This document shows, one piece after another, positions 45,147-55,773 of a stretch of DNA of 64,000 nt. This DNA is from Calditrichota bacterium. GTDB taxonomy: Bacteria > Calditrichota > Calditrichia > Calditrichales > Calditrichaceae. The translations under genes and the position numbers were made by a program. Position 1 is the stretch's first letter. Every line of letters begins with the position of its first letter. The stretch covers positions 1 to 64,000 of the forward strand of contig RQOG01000010.1 in the NCBI GenBank assembly GCA_003854985.1, given 5' to 3'. A model generated the notes under the pieces. That model saw only the letters and a list, made by a program, of their open reading frames with translations, did not search any database and was not told the origin of the DNA.

Positions 45147-45359
45147 ATGTCAGAGCGCAGTACTGGAAAAGTAAAATGGTTTGATTCCAAGAAAGGCTAT
45201 GGATTTATTAGTCTTGATAATGGCGAAGATATTTTCATTCATTATTCAGAAATTTCTGGTGATGGATTCCGTACATTGGAAGAAGGACAAGCCGTCGAAT
45301 TTAATGTGGAAGACGGAGCCAAAGGTCCAGTTGCTAAGAATTTAACTTTAGTTGGATAA
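45147..45359 (+). CDS. Cold shock protein, CspA family
   Basis: A 70-residue OB-fold RNA chaperone with RNP1 'KGYGFISL' and RNP2 'DIFIHYSEI'. 'TGKVKWFDSKKGYGFI' is the family N-terminus. It binds single-stranded RNA and prevents secondary structure. A strong AGGAGG site lies close to the ATG. It has its own promoter, a long leader with an inverted repeat, and a hairpin terminator, so it is a single-gene unit. Whether it is cold-induced cannot be read from the sequence. Confidence 0.96.
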   Translation: MSERSTGKVKWFDSKKGYGFISLDNGEDIFIHYSEISGDGFRTLEEGQAVEFNVEDGAKGPVAKNLTLVG

Positions 45360-45375
45360 ACTTTGCAAAATCAAT

Positions 45376-45407
45376 AAAGGGAAATCTGTATGGTTTCCCT
45401 TTTTTTA
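45376..45407 (+). terminator. Rho-independent terminator after csp
   Basis: AAAGGGAAA (45376-45384) pairs with TTTCCCTTT (45394-45402), followed by more T. Confidence 0.85.
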
Positions 45408-46003
45408 TATATCTGTTCATCATTACCTGTAATTACCCTCTCGCAAATACGCTTTCCCGATAAGTTTTAAACCTTTTAAAATTAAAAAGAAAGCGCACTG
45501 AGGCTTTTTTCATCGGTGATTTCGAAAAATGTATGAACCGGTATCATTGCATCTGTGTTGCATTGGCCGCTGTGAAGTGAGTTCTTAGGAGTAAAATACG
45601 TTAAGGGCAAACCCGGACTCATCCATAGAATCGGTAAAGTGCAATATTTTTATCCGTGCATTCTTGTTAACCATTCGGCATTAAGAACGCATTTTCAGTG
45701 TAATATTATATTTCGAATACCTTTCTCCGGGTTTTATTACGCTATAATGTAACCGGATTGTCGAGATATATTGGTTACCAGCAGATGCTGATACCGCTTG
45801 TAGCCATTTAAAATCGTTGTTCTGTGTCCCGGGGCGGAATCGGTCTTTTACTCAAACCAGAAAATACTACTTTAAGCAGGCGAATTATTTTTCGATTTGG
45901 AGAATGACGTATTAGTGGTTATGCGTATAAATATTAATACAGATGATTAATATTATTTATACATTCTTTATTCGCGGAAATCGAATAAGATAAACATTAA
46001 CTA
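45408..46003. other. 596-base gap without supported features
   Basis: No open frame longer than about 20 codons with a ribosome site, no tRNA-like fold and no strong inverted repeat beyond the csp terminator. It is longer than almost every other gap in this compact window, which leaves room for a small RNA or a decayed gene, but I see no direct evidence for either. Confidence 0.35.
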
Positions 46004-47059
46004 TTAAGGCTTTGTCGGCCGGGCCTGAATATTACCTTTTTCCTTTAATATATGAGTTTGACCATGATTTAAAATCAGAAAATTATCCGGATTCAGGTGT
46101 TTTTTTTCAATTGCAATCCTCAGGTGTTCCGGCGGCCAATCCAACGGTTCATCAGCCAGATCAAAGGTTCCCCAATGAATGGCAATGAATTTTTGTGCCT
46201 GTAAATCGAGATAAGCCTGAACAGCTTCTTCCGGATTTAAATGTACAGGTTTCATAAACCATCTTGGCATATAAACGCCTATCGGTAAAGCCGCCATATC
46301 AAAAGGGCCATATTTTTCCCCGATTTCCAAATAACCCGGGAAATAACCGGAGTCGCCCCCGAAATAAAACGAATAGTCTTTACTTTTAATTATCCAGCTT
46401 GACCAGAGCGTATCATTTCTTCTGAATGGTGACCGGCCAGAAAAGTGCTGGGCTGGTGTGCATATAAACAGGACATTATTAACTTTAACGCTGTCTCCCC
46501 AGTCGAATTCCTGGTATTTTACAATGCCCCAGTCTTCCAGATATTTTCCCACTCTTAATGGTACGAGATAGTGCGGCCGGTTTCCTAATTTTTTTATTGT
46601 CTGTTCATCCAGATGGTCATAATGGTCATGCGAGATTACAACTATGTCAATAGGGGGAAGATTTTCAAATTTTATTCCCGCTTCCACATATCGGGCCGGG
46701 CCTGCAAATTGAACCGGTGAACTTCGTTTACTCCAGATCGGATCGGTAAGAATATTCATGCCTCCGATCTGTATCAGTAACGTCGAATGGCCTACCCATG
46801 TCACGGTATATTGGTCTTTATTCTGTCTTAAAAATTCACCGTCATTCGGCATTAGTTTAAAACTATAACTGTCCGGCTTGGCGGGATAGTTACCTGTAAG
46901 CTTATCCCAAACAGCCCATTTGAAAAAATCTGCCAATCCATTTTCCTTAAAACCGGGAAGTGGATTTTTAAAGCCGTCGACTGTGTGATGCGCTTTCATA
47001 TTATCATCTGCAAAAATTATACTAATCCCAAAAAACAATATAATAATAACTTTTCTCAT
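46004..47059 (-). CDS. Secreted metallo-beta-lactamase-fold hydrolase (NAPE-PLD/UlaG-like)
   Basis: A 351-residue protein with a signal peptide (1-17). The metal motif is 'VVISHDHYDHLDEQTIKKLG' (HxHxDH), with further ligands in 'TPAQHFSGRSPF', 'YFGGDSGYF' and 'FIAIHWGTFDL'. 'TVTWVGHSTLLIQIGGMNIL' and 'TDPIWSKRSSPVQFAGPARY' are typical of the NAPE-hydrolysing phospholipase D-like branch, which suggests a phospholipid or lactone substrate at the envelope. Substrate remains inferred. Not clustered with addAB, which starts 130 bases away on the same strand. Confidence 0.9.
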   Translation of the reverse strand: MRKVIIILFFGISIIFADDNMKAHHTVDGFKNPLPGFKENGLADFFKWAVWDKLTGNYPAKPDSYSFKLMPNDGEFLRQNKDQYTVTWVGHSTLLIQIGGMNILTDPIWSKRSSPVQFAGPARYVEAGIKFENLPPIDIVVISHDHYDHLDEQTIKKLGNRPHYLVPLRVGKYLEDWGIVKYQEFDWGDSVKVNNVLFICTPAQHFSGRSPFRRNDTLWSSWIIKSKDYSFYFGGDSGYFPGYLEIGEKYGPFDMAALPIGVYMPRWFMKPVHLNPEEAVQAYLDLQAQKFIAIHWGTFDLADEPLDWPPEHLRIAIEKKHLNPDNFLILNHGQTHILKEKGNIQARPTKP

Positions 47060-47189
47060 TTACTTCCTAAATTGATGAATTAAATTTAAGCATTTTTCCT
47101 GAAAGCCATTTTACTTACAAAAGTATAATTTATTCAAATTTATTCCTTAAACCGGTTACTTTATGATACTATAGTCTCAGAATAGGATT

Positions 47190-50100
47190 TCAAACCGTAT
47201 TATACTTCCCGGTTATTTCTTTAAGCTTATCCGCGAATTCAGAATAAATATTGTTTACATCTTTATGATCAAAAATATAGGTGTCCAGAATATCCGGATA
47301 CAAATAATATAAAGTTACCGGATATTGTTGCTGTTCGGGATAAAGCCTGCTTAAAAGCAGCGCATATGTTTTAATCTGCCACAGATAATGCCGGCTTTGC
47401 TTTTTTACATCATCTTTTGAAATTTTATTGGTTTTATAATCCAGTACCTCCCATACCTGATCACTATTTTTATAAATGCGATCCAAGGTACCTGTCAGAT
47501 AATGGTTCCCAATCTTCATCGTTATGCTGATTTCATTTTTATATTCACCGGTATTATAAACAGAGCGTCCTGCAGGCGACCCGGACAACTGCCGTTTATA
47601 TTTGATCAGATCATTTGTCATCTGTTCTCTCAGACTATTTTCAAAAACCTCGAATTCAAATAAAACCTGATTTATCAATTCATTTTCGGAGTCCGACCCG
47701 GGAAGCAATTCTAAAAATCTATGGACAATCTTACCACGGAGCATATTTAAATCAGTGGTATAAACATCTTCCGCAAAGGCTTCATAATCACCCTCAAAAA
47801 AGCCTAAATGATAACGCTGATAATAGTATTGCGGATTTTCAATAAAAGTCATTATGCTCGTTGCGGAGAAAACCTGCGATTCCGGCGTATCTTCTATCCT
47901 GAATAAATCTGCGTTTTCAGCGCCTGCTACTTCTTTTTCTAAAATTTTGGTCAGCCTGTTAACGGATGCATTAAACGTATCGCCCAAGGTATCAGGAATT
48001 TTAGAAAATGATATATCATGAACCACATTGATTTCAAAATCATTTGTCTTTTTTAGGCCCGGCTCTTTTATGTCTATTCCCAGGCTTAACAGGGCTGAAG
48101 ACAGAAATTTCAGGGCCGAATCAGATTCCGGTTTTTCCTTATCTTTCAATGAGGCTGATAAATAGAGGCGGTCACTTGCCCTTGTAACAGCAACATACAG
48201 TAATCTGCGTGCTTCCGCTATCTCTTTCATCCTGTTTCTTTTTTGAATTAGAAAGGAAATATAGGATTTTTGATTTGAATTTTCTGCGGTCGAATTAATT
48301 TTCATCTGCATTCCGTAATCGGGGTCAAGGAGGATACTAAAAGGTTTTCTTGTGCTTGATTGGTTGAGATAAGGGACAAATACAACCGGAAACTGCAAGC
48401 CCTTTGCAGCGTGTATGGTCATGATTTTTACCGTACGCTGGTCATCCAAATCAATATTCGCTTCGCCTTCCCTCATTTCCTCGCGGATTAATTCATTAAT
48501 ATTTTTGATAAACCCATCCAAACCGCCGATGCCGGATGCGCTGTAATTGCGGACCTGTTCAATCAGTTTGTCCATATTGGCGATTAACTGTTCACCGTTT
48601 AATTCTCCGGCAAAAACCAGTCTTAAACAAACATCATCAACAATAAGATGCAGCAAATCTTCCAGTGGAATACGGTGTCTTAGATCCAGCCATTTTTTTA
48701 GTAACTCGCGAACATGAAAGATATAGTCTTTGTCGTTTTTATCCAACGGCAGATCATTAAAATCGGAATTTAATTTATATAACCAATGCTTTGCTTCCTT
48801 TTTGGATAAAAGAAATAGCGCAGAATCCGGAACGGCAAACAGCGAGGATCGTAACACGGCAATAAGCGCCAGATCGTCCAGAGGATTATTTAGAAATCTC
48901 AATAAATGATAGAAATCGAAAATTTCCTGCCTCTGCCAGAAACCTACGCCTCCCGCGGTTTTGAACGGAATGATATATTTACGTAGAGCCTGTTCTACTT
49001 CAAGCAAATGGGTTCGTGTTCTGAGTAAAATGGCGATATCACCATAGGCAATCGGTTGTTCCGTTTCTTCACTTAGTCGTTTATCGATTAAATTCTTAAT
49101 TGAAAGAGCTATATACTCTTCTTCGGGCAGGGCATCATTTAAAACAGCCAACTCCACGTCACCGGTTCCCGGCAGATTTCTTTTGGTTTCTAAAGGATGA
49201 AAGTCAACTTCATAGGGATTATCATTGCTATTGGTTAAGACATGCCGAAAGACCTGATTGATAAAAGCATTTAGACGCGGTAAAAACCTAAAACTTTCTT
49301 CAAATATGATATTCCCGGAATAATCTGCTTCCTTCTCAAAACCTGCCAGCGCCGCTATTTGTTTTTTTACCTCAGAAAAAATTCTGACATCGGAATTTCG
49401 AAAACCATAAATAGACTGTTTGGGATCGCCGACAATAAAAATCTTATTTTTCTTAAGTTTATCATTTTGGTCTTTGCACAGCTCTTCTATAATCATCCAT
49501 TGTAAGGCATTCGTATCCTGAAATTCATCAACCATAATAAAATCATACCGGGATGATAAAACCTGCCGGATGTCTTTGTTACCGGATAACAGTTTGAGCG
49601 TTGCCAGTTGTAAATCTTCAAAATCAACAACCGCCAGTTCTTCTTTAACCGCCCGATAATTGTTTTCAGTATTTTCATAAATTTCTAAAAAAACAGTCAT
49701 TAAACGATACCATAACCGATCCGCATTTCCGGGCGCGGGACCGGGGTTTTCCTGCTGTATCTTTTTTGCAAGAGGCGCACAAAATTTACTTAAATCCACT
49801 AATAGCTGTGTGCAATGCAAATTCCAGCTCTTCTTTCCTCCTAATTGACTTATACCATCGTAAGCGGAATTATCCTCTTTTTTTGTTAATCTGGAAATAA
49901 TTGAAAAAGCCGCGTCTATACCGGCTATACTGAATAGATTTACTTCTTCTAATTGGGCTATTGATTTCAGAACAGTGCTTGTTTTAATTCCGTTGTCGCT
50001 TTTTTCCGCTATGTTATCCACCGCCGTTATCGCTTTAGCCCGGCGATATATCTCTTTTAGTTCGTTTATCCCGGTAATATGGCCTGCTTTTTCCAGCCAG

Positions 50101-50714
50101 TCGTTTTCCAACGTCGTTATATAAGCATCTTCATTTTCATTTTTAAACCGGTTAATTATGCTTTGCATTTCAAAAGGAGAAGATAACGCACGGTCAAGCA
50201 TACTTTTTACGGTTCGCACGGAGAGCGCTGTAAATAGTTTGAAATACTTTGATCTTGCCTCAGCCGGACATTCATCGAGCCATTTAAAGGTATTTTCAAT
50301 AGCTTTCTGTTTTAACATTATGGATTGCATTTCATCGATTTCGGTAAAATCCGGGGAAAGCTGTGCTTCAAAAGGTAATTCTCTTAAAATCCGGGCACAA
50401 AATCCATGAATCGTGGAAACCGATGCGCCGCTGATATGGTCGCGAATTTGCAGAAGGAAATGCCTGCCCTGTGATTTTTTTGTGTTTTCGAGTCGATGAT
50501 TTATTTCGGTAACAATACGCTCCAGCATTTCCGCCGCCGCTTTTTTTGTAAAAGTAATGGCCAGAATACGCCTGACTCTATTTGGATTTTCCCTGACGAT
50601 TTCAAGAAACCGGTCTACCAGAATCTTGGTTTTTCCGGAACCAGCTCCCGCGGTTACGGATATATTTTTGTCCAGGGCCAGCGCATCCCGCTGTCTCTGT
50701 GTCAGTTCAGCCAT
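47190..50714 (-). CDS. addA: AddA helicase-nuclease subunit
   Basis: A 1174-residue UvrD/RecB-type protein: Q motif and Walker A 'VTAGAGSGKTKILVDRF' (Lys28), 'ILAITFTKKAAAEMLERI', Walker B-like 'FIMVDEFQDTNALQW', 'FIVGDPKQSIYGFRNSDVRI', 'IMTIHAAKGLQFPVVFVPYL', and 'LLYVAVTRASDRLYL'. The C-terminal PD-(D/E)xK nuclease has 'EVLDYKTNKI'. With AddB it resects double-strand breaks for homologous recombination. It starts one base after the addB stop, with a GGAG site inside addB. Confidence 0.94.
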   Translation of the reverse strand: MAELTQRQRDALALDKNISVTAGAGSGKTKILVDRFLEIVRENPNRVRRILAITFTKKAAAEMLERIVTEINHRLENTKKSQGRHFLLQIRDHISGASVSTIHGFCARILRELPFEAQLSPDFTEIDEMQSIMLKQKAIENTFKWLDECPAEARSKYFKLFTALSVRTVKSMLDRALSSPFEMQSIINRFKNENEDAYITTLENDWLEKAGHITGINELKEIYRRAKAITAVDNIAEKSDNGIKTSTVLKSIAQLEEVNLFSIAGIDAAFSIISRLTKKEDNSAYDGISQLGGKKSWNLHCTQLLVDLSKFCAPLAKKIQQENPGPAPGNADRLWYRLMTVFLEIYENTENNYRAVKEELAVVDFEDLQLATLKLLSGNKDIRQVLSSRYDFIMVDEFQDTNALQWMIIEELCKDQNDKLKKNKIFIVGDPKQSIYGFRNSDVRIFSEVKKQIAALAGFEKEADYSGNIIFEESFRFLPRLNAFINQVFRHVLTNSNDNPYEVDFHPLETKRNLPGTGDVELAVLNDALPEEEYIALSIKNLIDKRLSEETEQPIAYGDIAILLRTRTHLLEVEQALRKYIIPFKTAGGVGFWQRQEIFDFYHLLRFLNNPLDDLALIAVLRSSLFAVPDSALFLLSKKEAKHWLYKLNSDFNDLPLDKNDKDYIFHVRELLKKWLDLRHRIPLEDLLHLIVDDVCLRLVFAGELNGEQLIANMDKLIEQVRNYSASGIGGLDGFIKNINELIREEMREGEANIDLDDQRTVKIMTIHAAKGLQFPVVFVPYLNQSSTRKPFSILLDPDYGMQMKINSTAENSNQKSYISFLIQKRNRMKEIAEARRLLYVAVTRASDRLYLSASLKDKEKPESDSALKFLSSALLSLGIDIKEPGLKKTNDFEINVVHDISFSKIPDTLGDTFNASVNRLTKILEKEVAGAENADLFRIEDTPESQVFSATSIMTFIENPQYYYQRYHLGFFEGDYEAFAEDVYTTDLNMLRGKIVHRFLELLPGSDSENELINQVLFEFEVFENSLREQMTNDLIKYKRQLSGSPAGRSVYNTGEYKNEISITMKIGNHYLTGTLDRIYKNSDQVWEVLDYKTNKISKDDVKKQSRHYLWQIKTYALLLSRLYPEQQQYPVTLYYLYPDILDTYIFDHKDVNNIYSEFADKLKEITGKYNTV

Positions 50715-50715
50715 C

Positions 50716-53700
50716 TTATCGATTCTCCTGCGCGGATTGCATGGATAAGTATTTCAGTTTGGCTATATTTTTCCGGCATATACGCCGGTAATCGCAATAA
50801 CTCTGGCAGTATAAATCTTCCGGATATAAGGTATGCCCGAAAAATCCTTTTTTTAACCGGCTGATCTGATGAACAGCCAGATCAACCACCCTATCAAGAA
50901 ATTCTATAAATGATAACGGCTGATTTTCGGTATTCAGGTATGGATTAGCCGGCAGGGTAACGGACACTTTTGTTTTTATTTCGTTAAACAACCGGCCGTC
51001 TGCCAATGCCGGCACCCGCTCACATTTTTGCGAAGACTTTACAAGATAATATCCTAAAAAGACCGGCGTTAGTCCTGGTTTTAATACACTTAATACTTTT
51101 GCATATAGCGGAAGCTGAAAATTGGTGCCTCTGTAAAAATGAACGGCATTAATTTTTGTCGACGTTTCACCTGTTTTATAATCCAGTATCAGGACCCTGC
51201 CGTCGGAATGAACATCAATGCGATCAATACTTCCGGAAAGCTTAATAGCGTCGTTTGCGCCGGTTATTAGGACAGGTTGTTCAACGGAATCGGGATCGCT
51301 TTCATCGCGCCTTCTTCTGCCAAAACTTAATTCGAAATGGGATGGTACGAATCCCGTTGCATTGATCTGCTCCTGTTCATATTCCAGGTATGTTTGCAGT
51401 AAACCGGGCTGTAAGTCCGATCCTGTCAGATTTATTTTTTCCAGTTCGCCTAAAAATCCTTCCCAGGGTAATTTATTCAAAACTTCTTCCGCTATCTGCA
51501 GCAAATCTGTTAAAAACAAAGCCGGTTGATGGCACTGGTCTTTTTGATTTAGAAAGGAATAAAACCTGTAAAAAATTTTGTGGACGGCCAGCCCCCGATC
51601 CAGTGGAGAAATTTCTTCATCCTGCTCGGGAAGTTCTTCGAGGCCCAGAATCTGCTTTAGAAAAAAAACCATGGGACAAAAGGCATAATCTTCCAGGGAT
51701 GTCGAAGACCAGCTATAGTTCTGATATTTATCGGTAAGTAGTTTAACGATTTCCGGATTGGAAGAAAGGTTGCCTTCAAAAAACCCCGGCAACTGAAATA
51801 AACGGCGTTCCCGTTGAATTTTTATCCTTTGCAATCCCGATAAAATCCGTTCTATATCATAACCGGTACTGATTAAGTTTTTTATATCACGCTCAAAATT
51901 ATCTGCATCATTATTATAAATTGAAGCACCCAGGCAAACCAGCATATTGTCTTTGTTGAGATAATACACTTCATCAGTTTCAGCCTGTTCAATTTTATCG
52001 GAAAGAATATCATTCAGATCCGAAATGAAAGTCGAAGGAATCAACAGGCGATCTTCTTCATACAGAGGATAGGTTAGAAAAATTTGTTTTGCCGGAGATT
52101 CCATTAATGTATAAAAGGATAATCGGTCCCGGTTAAGGAATTCTTCTGCGGCCGCCAAACCGAGTTTGGCCCTTAGCTCGTCGTTGAAAAAAATATCTTT
52201 GGAAGAAATGTGTGGAAATTCACCTTCAATCAGTCCGCCGACAAAAAGAATATCATGATCCGTCGCCATAACTTCCAGCCGGGGAAGAATTTGAACACCG
52301 TAGTTGTTTTTTTCCGTCAGACTATAACTGGCATGATTAATCATCGTAAGCATCAATCGGTATATTTTCAAAAATGTGACCGGTTGCTGCCCGTAAATTT
52401 GGGAAAGCAGCCATAGTAGTTTTTCAAACAGTTTAATGAAACGGTTAAAAGCTCTGAATTCGGCTTCCCGTTGGCGTTCCGTTAAACAGGATGCTTCCAT
52501 TTTATACCAGTTCAATAAATCAAATTCCTTAAGCGCTTTCAGATACTGTTTGCGGAATGATTCTATCGTCATATCCTGATTAAAATCATAAAGGATGTTC
52601 AGCTTCTTATGATACTTTGTTAAACAGGCTGTCAATTTTTGCTTATCGCCATCCGTAAGAACGTCTGAATCATTGATTTTACGCCTGACAATTTCAGCCC
52701 ATCCGGAATTTAAATACCTTATCCGCTGATCAATTATAAAACGATACAAAGCCATCAGCCCGTTTTCCTCTTCGGAAAATCTCATCAATGAAAACATCAT
52801 CTCAAATACGCTTTGTGTTTTAAAGCCTTCATTTACAACGGATAATATCTTGATGTATTTTTGGATTAAGGGTGACTGGTTTAAAGGATTTCCTGTAGAC
52901 AAGTTAAAGGGTATATTAAAATCTTTAAATACTTTTCTTATCATCGGGGCATAACAATCGAGATTCGAAAAAGTTACCGCTATTTTTGCCGGCCTTATTT
53001 TTTTTTCATGATACAGTTCCCGTATTTTTGCAGCGATGACAATGACTTCATATTCACGGTTTTTACCCGCTAAAATCTGATATTTGTTTTTAGGCTCCGT
53101 CAATAAATCATATGCGGAATTCCGGTTAAATAGTTGTTTACTGAGAGGTGAAGAAGGCGTCTTAATAATTTCAGGACTAATGCTTCCGAGCGACCGGAAA
53201 ATTTCTCTGGTTTGCATGAATAAATCCTGATTTTCTTCGGAACTTTCTATTTTTACTTCAACCCGGCGCCAATGACTTAATTTACGAATGGCTTCGGTCA
53301 TAGCGGGGGTATAAAGATCATAACCATTTATATAAATTGTATTTGCATCGGGCCAGATTCTACGAAACTGCTTTTCATTCAGTTGTTGCGCCGCCAGGTA
53401 CATCGCAAAAAACTCATCAATAAATGTTGTGGATAATCTTTCTTCAAATTGCTCAAACAGAGAATGAAAATCTTTATACTTTTCTTCCGGTATTCTTAGA
53501 GTATTATGATCGATTTTTCCCCATTTTTGGCTGTCATATCCATAACGTCTCAGCTCGCTTAAGACATCCGATATTTTTTTTACCGCTCCGGTTACGGATT
53601 TATCTTTATATTTAAAATACTCATAATGGGTTTTATGCTTATCCAGTATTTCTTCGATAATAAGTTGAGTTAAATCGGAGCCGATAACCTGTCTGCCAGG

Positions 53701-53934
53701 ATTTAATTCACTGAAACACTTTAACAAAAAACCGTCGAATGTAAAAACCGGAGGATCAATCAGGACCTGATTGGGCGCGGCGTCTATAAGTTTCTTTTTA
53801 AAATATCGTACGGCGCGGTTAACGGGAAGAATATACAAATAACCGTTTTCACCATTCCGGACCATTTCAACAATCTTATCCTGGAAATAATAATATTTAC
53901 CTGCCGGTCCGGAATAAATGAATAGTTTTTCCAT
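50716..53934 (-). CDS. addB: AddB-like nuclease/inactivated-helicase subunit
   Basis: A 1072-residue protein. The N-terminus ('FIYSGPAGKYYYFQDKIVEM') has a degenerate Walker A, as expected for an AddB-type subunit. The C-terminus carries a PD-(D/E)xK nuclease ('RVLILDYKTGETSTK') bracketed by iron-sulfur ligands: one Cys in 'DYAFCPMVFFLKQILG' and three in 'LYCQSYCDYRRICRKN', the AddB 4Fe-4S pattern. The order addB-addA on one transcript with a one-base gap matches other AddAB loci. Chi recognition cannot be judged from sequence. Confidence 0.92.
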   Translation of the reverse strand: MEKLFIYSGPAGKYYYFQDKIVEMVRNGENGYLYILPVNRAVRYFKKKLIDAAPNQVLIDPPVFTFDGFLLKCFSELNPGRQVIGSDLTQLIIEEILDKHKTHYEYFKYKDKSVTGAVKKISDVLSELRRYGYDSQKWGKIDHNTLRIPEEKYKDFHSLFEQFEERLSTTFIDEFFAMYLAAQQLNEKQFRRIWPDANTIYINGYDLYTPAMTEAIRKLSHWRRVEVKIESSEENQDLFMQTREIFRSLGSISPEIIKTPSSPLSKQLFNRNSAYDLLTEPKNKYQILAGKNREYEVIVIAAKIRELYHEKKIRPAKIAVTFSNLDCYAPMIRKVFKDFNIPFNLSTGNPLNQSPLIQKYIKILSVVNEGFKTQSVFEMMFSLMRFSEEENGLMALYRFIIDQRIRYLNSGWAEIVRRKINDSDVLTDGDKQKLTACLTKYHKKLNILYDFNQDMTIESFRKQYLKALKEFDLLNWYKMEASCLTERQREAEFRAFNRFIKLFEKLLWLLSQIYGQQPVTFLKIYRLMLTMINHASYSLTEKNNYGVQILPRLEVMATDHDILFVGGLIEGEFPHISSKDIFFNDELRAKLGLAAAEEFLNRDRLSFYTLMESPAKQIFLTYPLYEEDRLLIPSTFISDLNDILSDKIEQAETDEVYYLNKDNMLVCLGASIYNNDADNFERDIKNLISTGYDIERILSGLQRIKIQRERRLFQLPGFFEGNLSSNPEIVKLLTDKYQNYSWSSTSLEDYAFCPMVFFLKQILGLEELPEQDEEISPLDRGLAVHKIFYRFYSFLNQKDQCHQPALFLTDLLQIAEEVLNKLPWEGFLGELEKINLTGSDLQPGLLQTYLEYEQEQINATGFVPSHFELSFGRRRRDESDPDSVEQPVLITGANDAIKLSGSIDRIDVHSDGRVLILDYKTGETSTKINAVHFYRGTNFQLPLYAKVLSVLKPGLTPVFLGYYLVKSSQKCERVPALADGRLFNEIKTKVSVTLPANPYLNTENQPLSFIEFLDRVVDLAVHQISRLKKGFFGHTLYPEDLYCQSYCDYRRICRKNIAKLKYLSMQSAQENR

Positions 53935-54075
53935 TTTTAAATCTTATGTTTATAATGAACAAAAAGTTAAACCCATTGGGATTATAAGGCAAGGATAATA
54001 TGCTTTATAAAAACGATGAAGATTGATTTAGAAAACAAATTGATATAGATTGTATGGTAACTCTGAGAATTATGC

Positions 54076-55773
54076 ATGATGAATAAAGTATTACTTGTTT
54101 TATTTGCCGTTGTAATCTTTGTGAATGCCCAGCCTCAGGATGTTTCTGTGGCTGCGCAGGATTTGCAAAAAGTCTGGATTTATTTTAAAGATAAAGGGCC
54201 GGAAGAAACTTATTTTTTATCCAAGCCGGCGAAACTTGTAAGTGAAAGATCTCTTAAACGAAGAATGAAGTTAAAAACTGCCGCTGATTTAACTGACTTC
54301 TATGATTTGCCGGTTTATCAACCTTATATTGATCAAATTAGTCCATACATCAACCGTATCAGAACAATATCCAAGTGGCTGAACGCGATCAGCGTAGAAA
54401 TTGTTGATTCAAATATCAGCGACATTGAAGCCTTTGATTTTGTAACCGGTATTAAAAGCGTCATATCGTATAAAAACAAACCGCCCGAACCTGAATACGA
54501 AGCAATGAGTGCTAATGAATCGTTTGCTTCGATAAATGATTTGTACGGGCAGTCGTATACCCAGCTTGCACAAATACAAATTCCCGCTCTGCATGAGAAA
54601 GGTTATTACGGGCAGGGCGTTTTAATTTGTATGCTGGACGCCGGGTTTAACTTGCTCTATGATCACGAAGCGTTTAGTACGCTTGATATTGTCGATACCT
54701 GGGATTTTGCCGAGCACGATCCCGATGTGCAGGACGATTCTCACGGCACTTATACTCTCTCGGCGCTGGCCGGTTATGCTCCGGGAAAGCTGATAGGTCC
54801 CGCCTATCAGGCTTCGTTTATATTAGGCAGAACAGAGGTTGCCTCCTCCGAAACGCCGATTGAAGAAGATTTTTGGATTGCCGGCATTGAATGGGCTGAT
54901 AGCTGCGGAGCGGATCTGGTTTCAAGTTCACTTGGTTATTATGAATTTGACGATGTTGAGGCCAGTTATCATTACAAAGAGCTGGATGGTAAAACCGCCA
55001 GAACAACTGTCGCTGCTGAAATCGCGGCTGACAAGGGCATTTTGATATTTAATTCCGCCGGTAATGAAGCGCAATCCTCATGGCATTATATCATTACGCC
55101 ATCCGACGGTGAGCATGTTCTGGCCATAGCCGCTGTTACGGATAGAGATAAGCGGGCTTCATTTTCCTCCGTAGGACCTACATCCGACGGAAGAATCAAA
55201 CCGGATCTGGCGGCCATGGGCGCTTATGTGTATTTAGCCTCAGGCAGTAATTCAACCGGATATGTTAAAGATAGCGGGACCTCATTTTCCTGTCCGTTAG
55301 CCGCGGGAAGCGGCGCATTATTATTAAGCGCATTTCCCAATGCATCGCCGGGAGATATTCGCTCAGCGCTGAAAAATACAGCCTCGCAGGCTTTTGCTCC
55401 TGATACCTTACTCGGATGGGGTATTATCAATACCCTGGCGGCATTCAATTATCTGAATGGATCAAATGAAAATAGCAACCAACCCGTTGTTTTTAACCTG
55501 AAACCGAACTTTCCCAATCCATTCAATCCCTCCACAACGATTCGTTATTCGTTTAGCCGGCCGATGGAAGTGAGCATAGACATTTATAATATTCTCGGCG
55601 AACCAATAAAAAGCATTTTTATAGGAACACAGGAAGCGTTTGCAGAGCATCAGTATACTTTATACATGCCGGCCGGCAGATCTTCCGGAATGTATTTTTA
55701 CAGAGTAAACGGAAAAGATATTTCAACCGGGAGAAAATTCAGAGAGACAGGGAAAATGATTTTAATTCACTGA
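54076..55773 (+). CDS. Secreted subtilisin-like (S8) protease with a C-terminal sorting domain
   Basis: A 565-residue protein with a signal peptide (1-18), a propeptide region (about 30-140) and an S8 domain: Asp188 in 'LICMLDAGFN', His223 in 'DDSHGTYTLSAL', oxyanion Asn330 in 'FNSAGNEA' and Ser403 in 'DSGTSFSCPLAAG'. The tail (about 475-565) is the Por/FlgD-like sorting domain: 'LKPNFPNPFNPSTTIRYSF', 'VSIDIYNILGEPIKSIF', 'SGMYFYRVNGKD'. It should be exported and attached to the cell surface. The 3' end overlaps the convergent B3/B4 gene by seven bases. Confidence 0.94.
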   Translation: MMNKVLLVLFAVVIFVNAQPQDVSVAAQDLQKVWIYFKDKGPEETYFLSKPAKLVSERSLKRRMKLKTAADLTDFYDLPVYQPYIDQISPYINRIRTISKWLNAISVEIVDSNISDIEAFDFVTGIKSVISYKNKPPEPEYEAMSANESFASINDLYGQSYTQLAQIQIPALHEKGYYGQGVLICMLDAGFNLLYDHEAFSTLDIVDTWDFAEHDPDVQDDSHGTYTLSALAGYAPGKLIGPAYQASFILGRTEVASSETPIEEDFWIAGIEWADSCGADLVSSSLGYYEFDDVEASYHYKELDGKTARTTVAAEIAADKGILIFNSAGNEAQSSWHYIITPSDGEHVLAIAAVTDRDKRASFSSVGPTSDGRIKPDLAAMGAYVYLASGSNSTGYVKDSGTSFSCPLAAGSGALLLSAFPNASPGDIRSALKNTASQAFAPDTLLGWGIINTLAAFNYLNGSNENSNQPVVFNLKPNFPNPFNPSTTIRYSFSRPMEVSIDIYNILGEPIKSIFIGTQEAFAEHQYTLYMPAGRSSGMYFYRVNGKDISTGRKFRETGKMILIH